From assembly GCF_028204155.1 (NCBI RefSeq), contig NZ_JAQLOI010000001.1, positions 1,240,001 through 1,304,000 on the forward strand: DNA of 64,000 nucleotides, in the 5' to 3' direction. The notes beneath the pieces were generated by a model that saw only the letters and a list, made by a program, of their open reading frames with translations, was not told where the DNA came from and did not search any database. The stretch comes from Vibrio algarum (GTDB taxonomy: Bacteria; Pseudomonadota; Gammaproteobacteria; Enterobacterales; Vibrionaceae). Shown here one piece after another: positions 1 to 8,491 of the stretch; positions within the stretch are counted from its first letter, which is position 1; each line of letters begins with the position of its first letter. A program made the translations under genes and the position numbers.

Positions 1-15
1 AAACTCAGATTTGGG

Positions 16-46
16 AAGCGGTCTCAGATAAATGTTGAGACCGCTT
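16..46. terminator. Hairpin, possible terminator of an upstream gene
   Basis: An 11-bp perfect inverted repeat (AAGCGGTCTCA / TGAGACCGCTT) encloses a 9-base loop. There is no clear T-tract after either arm, so the terminator call is tentative. The stretch from 47 to about 190 shows no gene or other recognisable element. Confidence 0.35.
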
Positions 47-194
47 ATGAATTACCTATAAGAGCGTTCTAGTCCTCTTACATGACCGGCATTACTTCTT
101 ATAGCGGGGATTATTACCTTCTAGTGCCTTGAGTAATATCGTTTTAAAACAAAGCGTTTTACATATGGTTGTCAATATTTTGTAGGCAAAGAAG

Positions 195-223
195 AAGACA
201 GACATAGAATGTCAGTTTATAAT
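195..223 (+). promoter_or_regulatory. Probable sigma-70 promoter of tRNA-Pro
   Basis: A consensus -10 box TATAAT lies at 218-223, twelve bases before the mature tRNA 5' end. At 17-bp spacing the -35 position reads AAGACA, which keeps the GACA part of the consensus. The position relative to the tRNA supports the call more than the weak -35 does. Confidence 0.55.
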
Positions 224-235
224 CTCAACCTATAT

Positions 236-312
236 CGGATGCTAGCGCAGCTTGGTAGCGCACTACTCTGGGGGAGTAGGGGTCAGCGGTTCGAATCCGC
301 TGCATCCGACCA
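236..312 (+). tRNA. tRNA-Pro (anticodon GGG)
   Basis: The 77-base cloverleaf folds completely. The acceptor stem CGGATGC pairs with GCATCCG, the D arm contains the GGTAGCGC core, the anticodon stem CTACT/AGTAG closes the loop CTGGGGG, and the T arm carries the TTCGAAT loop. Discriminator A309 is followed by an encoded CCA. A C1-G72 first pair and G37 next to the anticodon are typical of bacterial proline tRNAs, so the GGG anticodon decodes CCC/CCU. Confidence 0.95.
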
Positions 313-384
313 ATTTTCTAATATTGTTGCCCTTGAGCGCTAGTGTATGGACGTTTCGTTAAAGAGGACAGTAGTTTAATGGGC

Positions 385-1245
385 TTAAAAACAATTGATA
401 TTACTTTCTGTCGACAGTTGTGAAACCGTAAATCCTTTTTCTGATAAGAGCTCGACTAGGTTTTCTTCTCCGACTAGGTGTAGGGCGCCCACAACCACCA
501 AATAGCGGCCATCGGCAATAAACGAACTTGTGTTGAGCTTGTCGGCCCAGTCACGATTTCGTTGGTAAATAAATTGATCACCGAGCTCTTCTCCGATAGC
601 ACTTTGCAATGCCAATTCTGCAAGCTGTTGTTTATTACCTGCTTGCCAACTTTGTACCAAGCATTCACTGACTTTTACATTCTCTTGCCAGTTTTCAATC
701 GTATCGGTTAACAATAACTGGCTTACTTCTGGATCGTTGGTAAAAAGTCCCAATTGGAACTCAATAGACTCTAAACCCAATATTGTTTTGTTTAGGTTTG
801 TCGCTTGTTCTGTAATGTAGGTGTCTATCCCTAACTGTTGACTGAATCCCATTTTACTAAACTGCGAGATTTGTAAGGTAAGTGCGGTTTGCCAGGCAGG
901 CGTTGCCAGAAAAGCTTTCGGACCAAAGCCTAATTGGCGGTTAATTTCTTCAAGCTGCTTTTTTTGCTCATCGTTAAGAACTTCGTTAGTTGATTTTGCA
1001 TCAATGTTAAGCGAAGGCGTTTCATCGGACAGCTTTATCTCGGTAATAACCGCGTCACTATTTTGTAAGAATGTGGTGATAGCGTTAGGTAGAGGATACA
1101 TCTGCTCATTACCCATATGTATCGATCCAAGTATCATTAACTCTTTATCACCCTTGATTGCTTTAAAATAGAGTGGCTCTGCCGCTACTGAATAGCTCAG
1201 CAGTAGAGAAAGAAGTGTCAGCGAGGTTTTAATTACAGTACTCAT
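385..1245 (-). CDS. TraB/GumN-family protein
   Basis: The 286-residue protein has an N-terminal signal peptide ending near the AAEP at residues 21-24, so it is probably exported. The conserved TraB/GumN (PF01963-type) opening GSIHMG is seen at about residues 40-45, and the family's C-terminal block VVGALHLVGEENLVELL is near the end. Proteins of this family resemble a distant metalloprotease-like fold, but their biochemical role in bacteria is not established. The gene starts only 23 bp after the copA stop on the same strand, so it is probably co-transcribed with copA. A role in copper handling is possible but rests only on position. A cysteine lies just before the stop. Confidence 0.8.
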   Translation of the reverse strand: MSTVIKTSLTLLSLLLSYSVAAEPLYFKAIKGDKELMILGSIHMGNEQMYPLPNAITTFLQNSDAVITEIKLSDETPSLNIDAKSTNEVLNDEQKKQLEEINRQLGFGPKAFLATPAWQTALTLQISQFSKMGFSQQLGIDTYITEQATNLNKTILGLESIEFQLGLFTNDPEVSQLLLTDTIENWQENVKVSECLVQSWQAGNKQQLAELALQSAIGEELGDQFIYQRNRDWADKLNTSSFIADGRYLVVVGALHLVGEENLVELLSEKGFTVSQLSTESNINCF

Positions 1246-1268
1246 TTAGTGTCTCGTTTGTAGTAGGG

Positions 1269-4022
1269 CTACTTTACCTTGAAAAGCCTTAATCTATTGG
1301 CATTACTTACGACGGTAATTGAAGATAAAGCCATTGCTGCCCCTGCAAATACCGGGCTTAGTAGAAATCCAGATATAGGATACAGAACTCCAGCGGCAAC
1401 GGGTATTCCAATTGAGTTATAGATAAAGGCACCAAACAGGTTCTGTTTCATATTTTTCACTGTTGCTTTGGATAATTCAATTGCGCTGTTGACGGCAATA
1501 GGTGAAGAATTTAATAACGTCATTTGAGCGCTTTCTATTGCCACATCCGATCCGCTGCCCATGGCTATACCAATATCTGCTTGGGCTAGAGCTGGGGCAT
1601 CATTTATTCCGTCACCGACCATTGCCACGATCTTTCCTGATAACTGTAGCTTTTGAATGTGTTGTGCTTTTTCATCTGGGAGAACATTTGCAATTACCTG
1701 TTTGATACCGATTTCTTTTGCGATTTTTTCAGCAACTACTTGGTTGTCACCACTCAAAAGTACTACATTAATTTTGTTCGATTTTAGAAGCGAGATGGCC
1801 TCAAGTGAATCCTTTTTAAGTGGGTCAGAAACCGCCATTAATCCTGCAAGCTGTTGGTCGATGCTGATGGCTATAATCGTCCAGGCTTTGGATAGGTAAG
1901 GGGTGATGAGCTGTTCATCAATTTTAGTGCCTAGTGAACGGATAAAATTAACCGAACCTACGGAAACAGCGGAGCCCGCTACTTTTCCGGTTAGCCCTTT
2001 TCCGCGGTAGTTTTGTATATCGGTTGCAGCAACTAATGCGGTGTTTTTCTCTTTAGCAAATTGACACACGGCTCCAGCTAATGGGTGTTCAGAGTGACTT
2101 TCGAGTGCATAAATAGATTGTAAAAGAGATGCTTCAGCCATGTTGTTAAGGATTTCAAATCGTTGAATAGAGGGCTTACCTAGTGTGAGAGTGCCAGTTT
2201 TATCAAAGACAACGGTATCAACCTTACTGGCGTTTTGTAGCACATCGGCATCTCTTATTAATATGCCTAACTCAGCGGCTTTACCAACACCAACAGTAAT
2301 TGATAGAGGGGTAGCGAGTCCAAGGGCACAAGGACAAGCAATGATCAAAACAGTGGTAGAAACGATCATCATATAACTGGCTTTAGGGTCTGGGCCGACC
2401 CACCACCAAACAAGAGCAGCAAGAATCGCAATACATACGACAACAGGCACAAATACGGCTGAAATCGAGTCAGCAAGTTTGGCTAACGCTGGTTTACTGC
2501 TTTGTGCTTGACGAACCAGCTGAATGATTCGAGCGAGCATAGTTTGGTTTCCAATGCCTGTTGCTTGAATAGATAAGCTCCCATCATTGTTTATGGTACC
2601 TGCAGAGACGCTGTCTCCGATAACTTTTAGCTTGGGAATGGGTTCGCCAGTTAGCATCGCTTCATCAACGTATGATTCGCCTTCAACCACGTTACCATCT
2701 ACGGGTATTCTTTCTCCTGGTTTAATGAGAAGTCGCATGCCTTGTTTGATTGACTCAATGGGCATCTGGATGTCCTCACCTTCCTGTCGAACGGTGGCGG
2801 TTTTTACCTGAAGTCCAATTAAAGATTGTAAGGATTCTGTGGTGCGTAGTTTTGCTTTTGCTTCGATATAATGACCAAGTGAAATTAGACCAATAATCAT
2901 AGCACTAGCTTCAAAGTAAACGTGTCTCGACGCGGCAGGGAACCATGTAGGGGCAATAACAACAAGAATCGAGTAAAACCATGCGGCTCCCGTTCCAAGA
3001 GCAACTAAGGTATCCATGGTCGCTCGTTTATGGATTAGCGATTGCCATGCATTGATATAGAAATTTCGACCAGCTGTTGCCAACAAGAGTAGACAGATAA
3101 GGCCAATTATCCCCCAAGCCGTTTGGTCCGTGGCGTTTCGTATCATCATATTGCCACCCAATAGCCCCCATAACATTAATGGAGCACCAACGGCCAGAGC
3201 GATAATGGCACTTTTTTTGTGGTGTGTTTGAGCGTTAAGGTATGCAGCTTGGAGTTCTGCTTGTTGACTGGCCTCGTCTTCAATAATAGAGGCACTATAT
3301 CCAGCGTCTTTGATGGACTTTAATAATGAACTGCGAATCGTATCATCAACCTCTGTTGATACCATTTTTGTTAGTACAATGGCACTTTGTTCTGCGAGGT
3401 TAATTTGCGCTTTTTGGACGCCATCAACGGCTAGACAGGCTTTTTCTACTGAAGCGACGCAACTTGCACAGGTCATTCCTTGCAAAACAAGATTGAGGGT
3501 ATTGGATTGTGAAGATGCAGGTATTTTGTCTGGTTGCGTCCTATTGTCTTGACTGGATTTTTTGGTTACTTCTATATCGTTAGCTATAACGGGTCCTATG
3601 GCTGTTGGTTTTTCTAGTTCTAGAATATTGTGCTCGTCGATTTTTGGTGTTGCATTAAAGCCTAGGCTTTCGACTATCTCAATAATGGCATCTTGATCTA
3701 AAGTGGTAAGCAGAGCGAGCGATTCTTTTGATACTTCAAACCGGGCTATCTGTGAATTTGTCGCTAGGCTTTCACGAACTTTTCCGACACATTTTCCGCA
3801 ACTTAATCCAGATAGATTTAAAGCTATCTGGTTGCCAGCTTGATACTTATTTTTTTCTATCTCAGTGACGATATCTAGTAACGGCCTAGAGGTCTTAACG
3901 GACACCGATGTTTTATCAATAGACAAAATGTCGGTATCTGACAAATGTGTCAGACTATCGGTGACTTTTTTAACGCATTTTCCGCAACCTAAACCGCTAA
4001 GAGGAATAGTAAACTGAGTCAT
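1269..4022 (-). CDS. copA: Copper-exporting P1B-type ATPase CopA
   Basis: This inner-membrane ATPase pumps Cu(I) from the cytoplasm. Numbered from the chosen ATG (917 residues), there are three heavy-metal-associated domains with CxxC pairs at about 13/16 and 75/78 (both CGKC) and 185/188 (CASC). They are followed by membrane segments, the TGEP actuator motif, the ion-binding ACPCALG motif, the phosphorylation motif DKTGT, SEHPLA (the P1B histidine motif) and GDGINDAP. An in-frame start 18 bp further upstream exists, but the ATG at 4022 is preceded by GGAAAGA at proper distance and lies downstream of the metal-responsive promoter. The CPC motif and HP motif support Cu(I)/Ag(I) specificity. 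A CopZ chaperone or CueR gene is not in the window. Confidence 0.95.
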   Translation of the reverse strand: MTQFTIPLSGLGCGKCVKKVTDSLTHLSDTDILSIDKTSVSVKTSRPLLDIVTEIEKNKYQAGNQIALNLSGLSCGKCVGKVRESLATNSQIARFEVSKESLALLTTLDQDAIIEIVESLGFNATPKIDEHNILELEKPTAIGPVIANDIEVTKKSSQDNRTQPDKIPASSQSNTLNLVLQGMTCASCVASVEKACLAVDGVQKAQINLAEQSAIVLTKMVSTEVDDTIRSSLLKSIKDAGYSASIIEDEASQQAELQAAYLNAQTHHKKSAIIALAVGAPLMLWGLLGGNMMIRNATDQTAWGIIGLICLLLLATAGRNFYINAWQSLIHKRATMDTLVALGTGAAWFYSILVVIAPTWFPAASRHVYFEASAMIIGLISLGHYIEAKAKLRTTESLQSLIGLQVKTATVRQEGEDIQMPIESIKQGMRLLIKPGERIPVDGNVVEGESYVDEAMLTGEPIPKLKVIGDSVSAGTINNDGSLSIQATGIGNQTMLARIIQLVRQAQSSKPALAKLADSISAVFVPVVVCIAILAALVWWWVGPDPKASYMMIVSTTVLIIACPCALGLATPLSITVGVGKAAELGILIRDADVLQNASKVDTVVFDKTGTLTLGKPSIQRFEILNNMAEASLLQSIYALESHSEHPLAGAVCQFAKEKNTALVAATDIQNYRGKGLTGKVAGSAVSVGSVNFIRSLGTKIDEQLITPYLSKAWTIIAISIDQQLAGLMAVSDPLKKDSLEAISLLKSNKINVVLLSGDNQVVAEKIAKEIGIKQVIANVLPDEKAQHIQKLQLSGKIVAMVGDGINDAPALAQADIGIAMGSGSDVAIESAQMTLLNSSPIAVNSAIELSKATVKNMKQNLFGAFIYNSIGIPVAAGVLYPISGFLLSPVFAGAAMALSSITVVSNANRLRLFKVK

Positions 4023-4052
4023 AATTCTTTCCAAATCCAAACTGTTGCCTTA

Positions 4053-4083
4053 AAGATAAACCTTTACCCTAAGGTAACGTCAA
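4053..4083 (-). promoter_or_regulatory. CueR/MerR-type copper-responsive promoter of copA
   Basis: On the minus strand a -35 box TTGACG and a -10 box TATCTT are separated by 19 bp, the over-long spacing characteristic of MerR-family targets. The spacer carries the dyad ACCTT-N6-AAGGT, like the known CueR operator at copA promoters. The -10 box lies about 31 bp before the chosen copA ATG. Confidence 0.85.
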
Positions 4084-4170
4084 CACTTTCCTTGCTAAAC
4101 TGCCGTGTAGACAAAACGAATTATTGAGATGAATAGCCACACGGTGCTAAAATACCGCCACTTTTGTCTT

Positions 4171-4248
4171 TACCCGTCATACTTGAAGTTGCATCGTTGT
4201 TGATGGCGCTCGCTTGTCGCCTAGCTGCAATACCAACTATTTTGGGTA
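4171..4248. repeat. Intergenic imperfect palindromic repeat-like element
   Basis: About 78 bp between copA and gltX start with TACCCGTCATACTTGAAG and end with TGCAATACCAACTATT plus GGGTA. The two ends are imperfect inverted copies of each other: TACCC, then an internal GTTGCA against TGCA. From memory, similar ACTTGAAGTTGCA...GGGTA elements are scattered between genes in Vibrio genomes. Only this one copy is visible here, so dispersal is not shown by this window. Confidence 0.45.
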
Positions 4249-4299
4249 ATTATCTACGCAGCATTTTGGCTGCACCTTTAATTTTCTAAGGTATTACTA

Positions 4300-5727
4300 A
4301 TGACGGTTAAAACTCGTTTTGCTCCTAGCCCTACAGGCTATCTTCATGTTGGTGGTGCACGTACAGCACTTTACTCTTGGTTATTTGCTAAAAGCCAAGG
4401 TGGTGAATTTGTTCTGCGCATTGAAGATACTGATATAGAACGTTCTACTCAAGAAGCGGTTGATGCCATTCTTGAAGGTATGAAGTGGATGGGATTGGAA
4501 TGGAATGAAGGCCCTTATTATCAAACCAAGCGTTTTGACCGTTACAATGAAATGGTTGATCAATTACTTGCTGAAGATAAAGCATACAAATGTTACGCAT
4601 CGAAAGAATTGTTAGATGAGATTCGTGCGGAGCAGGAAGAAAATAAAGAGATGGCACGCTACGATGCCAATCATCCTAAAATTGTTGCCGTTAATGCAGC
4701 TGCTAAAGATGGTGGCCCATGTGTCATTCGTTTTCGTAATCCGAAAACTGGTAGCGTTGTCTTTGATGATCAAATCCGTGGCCGAATTGAGATTGGCAAC
4801 GAGCAGCTAGATGATTTAATTATTCGTCGTACTGATGGTTCCCCAACGTATAATTTTTGTGTCGTCGTTGATGACTGGGATATGGGAATTACACACGTTG
4901 TTCGTGGTGAAGACCATATTAATAATACTCCGCGTCAAATTAATATTTACGAAGCGTTAGGTGCTCCTATTCCGACTTTTGCACATTGTGCAATGATTCT
5001 GGGTGACGATGGTGCGAAATTATCTAAGCGTCATGGCGCAGTGAGCGTAATGCAGTATCGCGATGAAGGTTACTTACCTAATGCATTGAATAACTATCTT
5101 GTTCGGTTAGGCTGGTCTCATGGTGATCAAGAGATTTTCTCTCAAGAAGAGATGATTGAATTATTTAGCCTTGATGCAATCAGTAAATCGGCTTCTGCCT
5201 TTAATACTGACAAATTAAACTGGTTAAATAACCATTATATTAAGTCTTCAGATCCTGCATATGTGGCAGAGCATTTACAGTGGCATTTAAATAGCCAAGG
5301 CATCAATAAAGAAAATGGCCCAGCTATTGAAGAAGTGATCACGTTGGTTGGTGAGCGTTGCAACACGTTAGTTGAGCTTGCTAGCCAATCTCGCTATTTC
5401 TATGAAGATTTTCAAGAATTTGATGCTGGCGCAGCGAAAAAACACCTTCGTGGTGTTGCTAAAGGACCTTTAGAGTTGGCGCTAAGCAAAATAGAAGCCC
5501 TTGAAGATTGGTCGACAGAAAATTTGCACGGTGTTATTGAACAAGTATGTGCAGAGCTAGAAATCGGCATGGGTAAAATTGGTATGCCTCTTCGTGTAGC
5601 GGTAACTGGTGGAGGTCAATCACCTTCAGTTGATGTGGTTATGCAGCTTATTGGTAAGGAACGTGTAACGGCTCGTATCAATATGGCGTTAGCGTTTATT
5701 GCCCAACGTGAAGCGAACGCGCAATAA
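4300..5727 (+). CDS. gltX: Glutamate--tRNA ligase
   Basis: This class I aminoacyl-tRNA synthetase charges tRNA-Glu in the cytoplasm. The 475-residue length is normal. The ATP-binding HIGH-type motif is present as PSPTGYLHVGGARTAL at about residues 9-24 and the KMSKS-type motif as AKLSKRHG near residue 240. The C-terminal anticodon-binding region is complete. The gene stands alone, with a long leader containing a repeat-like element and a strong bidirectional hairpin downstream. It is a housekeeping anchor just before the strain-variable APE region. Confidence 0.97.
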   Translation: MTVKTRFAPSPTGYLHVGGARTALYSWLFAKSQGGEFVLRIEDTDIERSTQEAVDAILEGMKWMGLEWNEGPYYQTKRFDRYNEMVDQLLAEDKAYKCYASKELLDEIRAEQEENKEMARYDANHPKIVAVNAAAKDGGPCVIRFRNPKTGSVVFDDQIRGRIEIGNEQLDDLIIRRTDGSPTYNFCVVVDDWDMGITHVVRGEDHINNTPRQINIYEALGAPIPTFAHCAMILGDDGAKLSKRHGAVSVMQYRDEGYLPNALNNYLVRLGWSHGDQEIFSQEEMIELFSLDAISKSASAFNTDKLNWLNNHYIKSSDPAYVAEHLQWHLNSQGINKENGPAIEEVITLVGERCNTLVELASQSRYFYEDFQEFDAGAAKKHLRGVAKGPLELALSKIEALEDWSTENLHGVIEQVCAELEIGMGKIGMPLRVAVTGGGQSPSVDVVMQLIGKERVTARINMALAFIAQREANAQ

Positions 5728-5729
5728 AT

Positions 5730-5817
5730 AATACCAAAATGAGTCAGTTTATGGTCAATATGAAAGTAGCTCCGCAGGCACCCACATTGCTGATGCGTTA
5801 CTTTTTTGATTGGTATT
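5730..5817. repeat. Short intergenic element with 8-bp terminal inverted repeats
   Basis: An 88-bp stretch right after the gltX stop is bounded by AATACCAA (5730-5737) and TTGGTATT (5810-5817), an exact inverted pair. The interior is not palindromic and has no ORF. The same AATACCAA octamer occurs in the element upstream of gltX. It may be a miniature mobile element or a dispersed intergenic repeat, but one copy in one window cannot decide this. Confidence 0.35.
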
Positions 5818-5839
5818 AGATAGGCTGAATGTCATAAGT

Positions 5840-5869
5840 AAAAACACCTCACAAATGTGAGGTGTTTTT
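5840..5869. terminator. Bidirectional terminator after gltX
   Basis: A 13-bp perfect stem AAAAACACCTCAC / GTGAGGTGTTTTT has a four-base loop. The A-tract on one side and the T-tract on the other let it serve gltX (+) and also stop transcription coming from the minus-strand gene at 5920-6412. Confidence 0.85.
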
Positions 5870-5919
5870 ATATGAGACGAAAGGGTGTTTTGTTTGTTTT
5901 TGTATTGAGTGAAACCAAA

Positions 5920-6412
5920 CTATTTCAGGTCGATACTGTTTAATCTTCCCATAAACAACAGGAGATCAATATTCTCTTTGTGTGCTTCTAGTAATGCCCG
6001 TTTGGCTTTGGAATAGGCCGCGAGTTTTCCGTGCTTATCAATAGAGCAGACGGTACTACGATAATTGAACTTTCCATCACCTAAGTATTCGCGCCACTTG
6101 GCAATATAATAGCCTTGACTTGTTTCAGGGTCTTTCGATTTGTAGATGATTTTTGGTTCTAGATCGTGAGGGAGACGAGTCATTAAGTAAGGGTCTTTTA
6201 ATAGTCGATTCCAAAACTTCCCCACATTTCTTTACCCAGCTCGTTTCTCTTTTGTAGCGCTTTTTCTAGTGCTTTTTTTCTCCAATCCGTATGAAGCCCA
6301 CTGAACGATGCAATATGGTATCGTCCGGTGTATGGATATGGATTTTGTAAGCGGTCTTGCCTTTAGAAATAAAGCGGTGACCAGTATTGGATGTTAAATT
6401 ACTTTTACTCAT
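5920..6412 (-). pseudogene. Small conserved-type hypothetical gene with two frameshifts
   Basis: I do not recognise the product with certainty. Read from the ATG at 6412, the frame gives MSKSNLTSNTGHRFISKG... and stops after about 48 codons. Adding one base near the C-run 6297-6299 gives GLHTDWRKKALEKALQKR, and a second added base at the C-run 6220-6223 joins this to KFWNRLLKDPY and the long 3' frame. The repaired product would be 164 residues, basic, with two similar units (beta-rich start, then an A/K-rich helix). That pattern faintly resembles AP2-type DNA-binding repeats, which is inference only. A GTG at 6225 opens the 3' frame but has no good ribosome site and starts mid-domain. The two breaks may be real or base-calling errors. 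Confidence 0.6.
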
Positions 6413-6489
6413 TATATTGGCATCTAATGATACATCTGTTATTTATAAATAGTATGTCATTCAGAGCGAAATATGAAGTAACAGACAGT

Positions 6490-6520
6490 AAAAATGCCTT
6501 GCTGTTAACAAGGCATTTTA
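6490..6520 (-). terminator. Terminator of the ape operon
   Basis: An 11-bp stem AAAATGCCTTG / CAAGGCATTTT with a 7-base loop lies about 20 bp after the apeR stop. On the minus strand the descending arm continues into T residues. It closes the long minus-strand APE transcription unit. Confidence 0.8.
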
Positions 6521-6539
6521 TTATTTTCAAATAAATCAA

Positions 6540-7769
6540 TTAGTTGTATTTCTTAAAAATTAGAGAAGTATTGATGCCACCAAAGGCAAAATTGTTACTC
6601 ATGAAGTATTCACACTTCATTTCACGTCCAGTTCCCGTTATATAGTCGAGTTTTCCACAACGCTCATCCAAATTCTCTAAGTTAAGTGTTGGGCTAAACC
6701 ATCCTGAATTCATCATTTCAATGCTTAACCAAGCTTCGATTGCCCCACATGCTCCTAAGGTATGACCGAAATAACTTTTGAGAGAGCTAATCGGCGCAGC
6801 GTCACCAAAAATATTGGCTGTTGCATTACTTTCTGCAATATCACCTCGCTCGGTCGCTGTGCCGTGGGCTGAAATATAATCAATTTTGTTTGGTTCTAAG
6901 TTAGCGTCTTCAAGTGCCATTTCCATACACAACTGCATGGTTTCCATCTGAGGTTGAGTGACGTGTGCTGCATCGCAGTTACTAGCAAATCCAATTAATT
7001 CAGCATAGATCTTCGCACCACGAGCAACGGCATGCTCATACTCTTCTAACACGAGCGTTCCTGCCCCTTCGCCGATTACTAGACCATCTCGGTCTGTATC
7101 GTAAGGTCTTGGCGTCGTTTTAGGTGCGTCATTTTTAAGGCTGGTGGCAAATAGCGTATCAAAGACGGCTGACTCAGTAGGACATAGTTCTTCACCTCCA
7201 CCCGCTACCATTACGGTTTGATAGCCGTGCTTAATGGCTTCGTAGGCGTACCCAATGGCTTGACTACCCGAAGTGCAAGCACTACTGGTCGGAATGACTC
7301 TGCCTTTAAGACCAAAGAAAAGCCCAACGTTCACAGCGGTGGTATGTGGCATCATTTGTACATATGTTGTTGCTGTAATCGCCTTGGTTGTTTTTTCATT
7401 TAGCATTACACCAAACGCGCCGACTGCATCGGTACTGCCCGTTGAAGAGCCATACGCGACACCGGTTCGTCCATTGGTTAATATATCATTGCCCAGTAAG
7501 CCGCTTTGAGTAAGGGCGTTCTCGCTGGCTAGTGTGGCAAGTTTAGATACACGTCCCATAGAACGTGTTTTTTTACGGGTGTAATGCTTAGGGAGTTCAA
7601 AATTCTCGATTGGGGCGGCTAGCTTGGTATTTAAACCATCGTATTGTTCAAAATCTTGCATGTACACAATGGCGTTCTCGCACGCTTTAAGCTTTGACTC
7701 TACGGTTTTCCAATCACTCCCTAAGGCAGTAACCCCCGCCATTCCAGTGACAACAACACGACGACTCAT
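6540..7769 (-). CDS. apeR: Beta-ketoacyl-ACP synthase, FabF-like (ApeR)
   Basis: The 409-residue condensing enzyme has an intact thiolase-fold triad: Cys165 in SSACTSGS, His302 in ISAHGTATERGD and His336 in FGHTLGACG. It is the last gene of the minus-strand cluster and overlaps apeQ by 4 bp (ATGA), so translation is probably coupled. In characterised aryl polyene clusters the ketosynthase in this position is ApeR, proposed to help initiate or extend the chain. Housekeeping FabF is unlikely because there are no fabD/fabG/acpP neighbours and several other APE genes adjoin it. Confidence 0.85.
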   Translation of the reverse strand: MSRRVVVTGMAGVTALGSDWKTVESKLKACENAIVYMQDFEQYDGLNTKLAAPIENFELPKHYTRKKTRSMGRVSKLATLASENALTQSGLLGNDILTNGRTGVAYGSSTGSTDAVGAFGVMLNEKTTKAITATTYVQMMPHTTAVNVGLFFGLKGRVIPTSSACTSGSQAIGYAYEAIKHGYQTVMVAGGGEELCPTESAVFDTLFATSLKNDAPKTTPRPYDTDRDGLVIGEGAGTLVLEEYEHAVARGAKIYAELIGFASNCDAAHVTQPQMETMQLCMEMALEDANLEPNKIDYISAHGTATERGDIAESNATANIFGDAAPISSLKSYFGHTLGACGAIEAWLSIEMMNSGWFSPTLNLENLDERCGKLDYITGTGREMKCEYFMSNNFAFGGINTSLIFKKYN

Positions 7770-8491
7770 ATTAAGCCTCCATTGATAGAAATAACTTGTC
7801 TAGTGACATAAGCGGCGATATCTGACATAAGGTAACTAACTAAACCTGCGACCTCATCGGGCTCGCCCATTCTACGTAAAGGAACTTGTGGCAATGCATG
7901 TTGTTTAACCGTCTCTTCAACCATTCCAGTATCAATTAAACCAGGAGCGACACAGTTTACTGTGATTTTTCTCTTAGCTAATTCCAATGCAAGGGACTTT
8001 GTTGCTCCGATTACGCCTGCTTTAGCTGCGCTGTAATTTGTTTGCCCACGGTTTCCCATAATGCCGGAAACAGAGGCAAGGGTAATGATGCGCCCGCCCT
8101 TTCGTTTTTGAACCATTGGCATAACGCAAGGATGTAGAACATTGTAAAAGCTGTCTAGATTGGTGTGAATTACGCCGTCCCACTCTTCTTCTGTCATAGC
8201 AGGAAAGGCGGTGTCACGTGTGATCCCTGCATTGTTCACAACACCATAATAGGCACCATGTTGGTTGATATCAGCTTCTAATGTAGATTTACACTGTTGG
8301 CGGTTACTGATATCGAACTGTATTAATCGGCCTTCACCACCAGCCGCTTGAATCAATGACAGCGTTTCATGTGCACCCTCTTTATCGCCCATATAATGAA
8401 CGACAACGGTAAAGCCATCTTTTGCTAACTGAACCGCGATTGCTTTGCCAATACCTTTACTGGCACCTGTAACGAGTACTTGTCTGCTCAT
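7766..8491 (-). CDS. apeQ: 3-oxoacyl-ACP reductase, FabG-like (ApeQ)
   Basis: This short-chain dehydrogenase/reductase has 241 residues. The NADPH-binding motif TGASKGIG is at 8-15, NNAG at 86-89, and the catalytic residues Ser140, Tyr153 and Lys157 are in LASVSG and YSAAK. It should reduce the beta-keto group after each condensation of polyene synthesis. The absence of an enoyl reductase gene in the cluster fits a product that keeps its double bonds. It overlaps both neighbours by 4 bp. Confidence 0.87.
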   Translation of the reverse strand: MSRQVLVTGASKGIGKAIAVQLAKDGFTVVVHYMGDKEGAHETLSLIQAAGGEGRLIQFDISNRQQCKSTLEADINQHGAYYGVVNNAGITRDTAFPAMTEEEWDGVIHTNLDSFYNVLHPCVMPMVQKRKGGRIITLASVSGIMGNRGQTNYSAAKAGVIGATKSLALELAKRKITVNCVAPGLIDTGMVEETVKQHALPQVPLRRMGEPDEVAGLVSYLMSDIAAYVTRQVISINGGLI

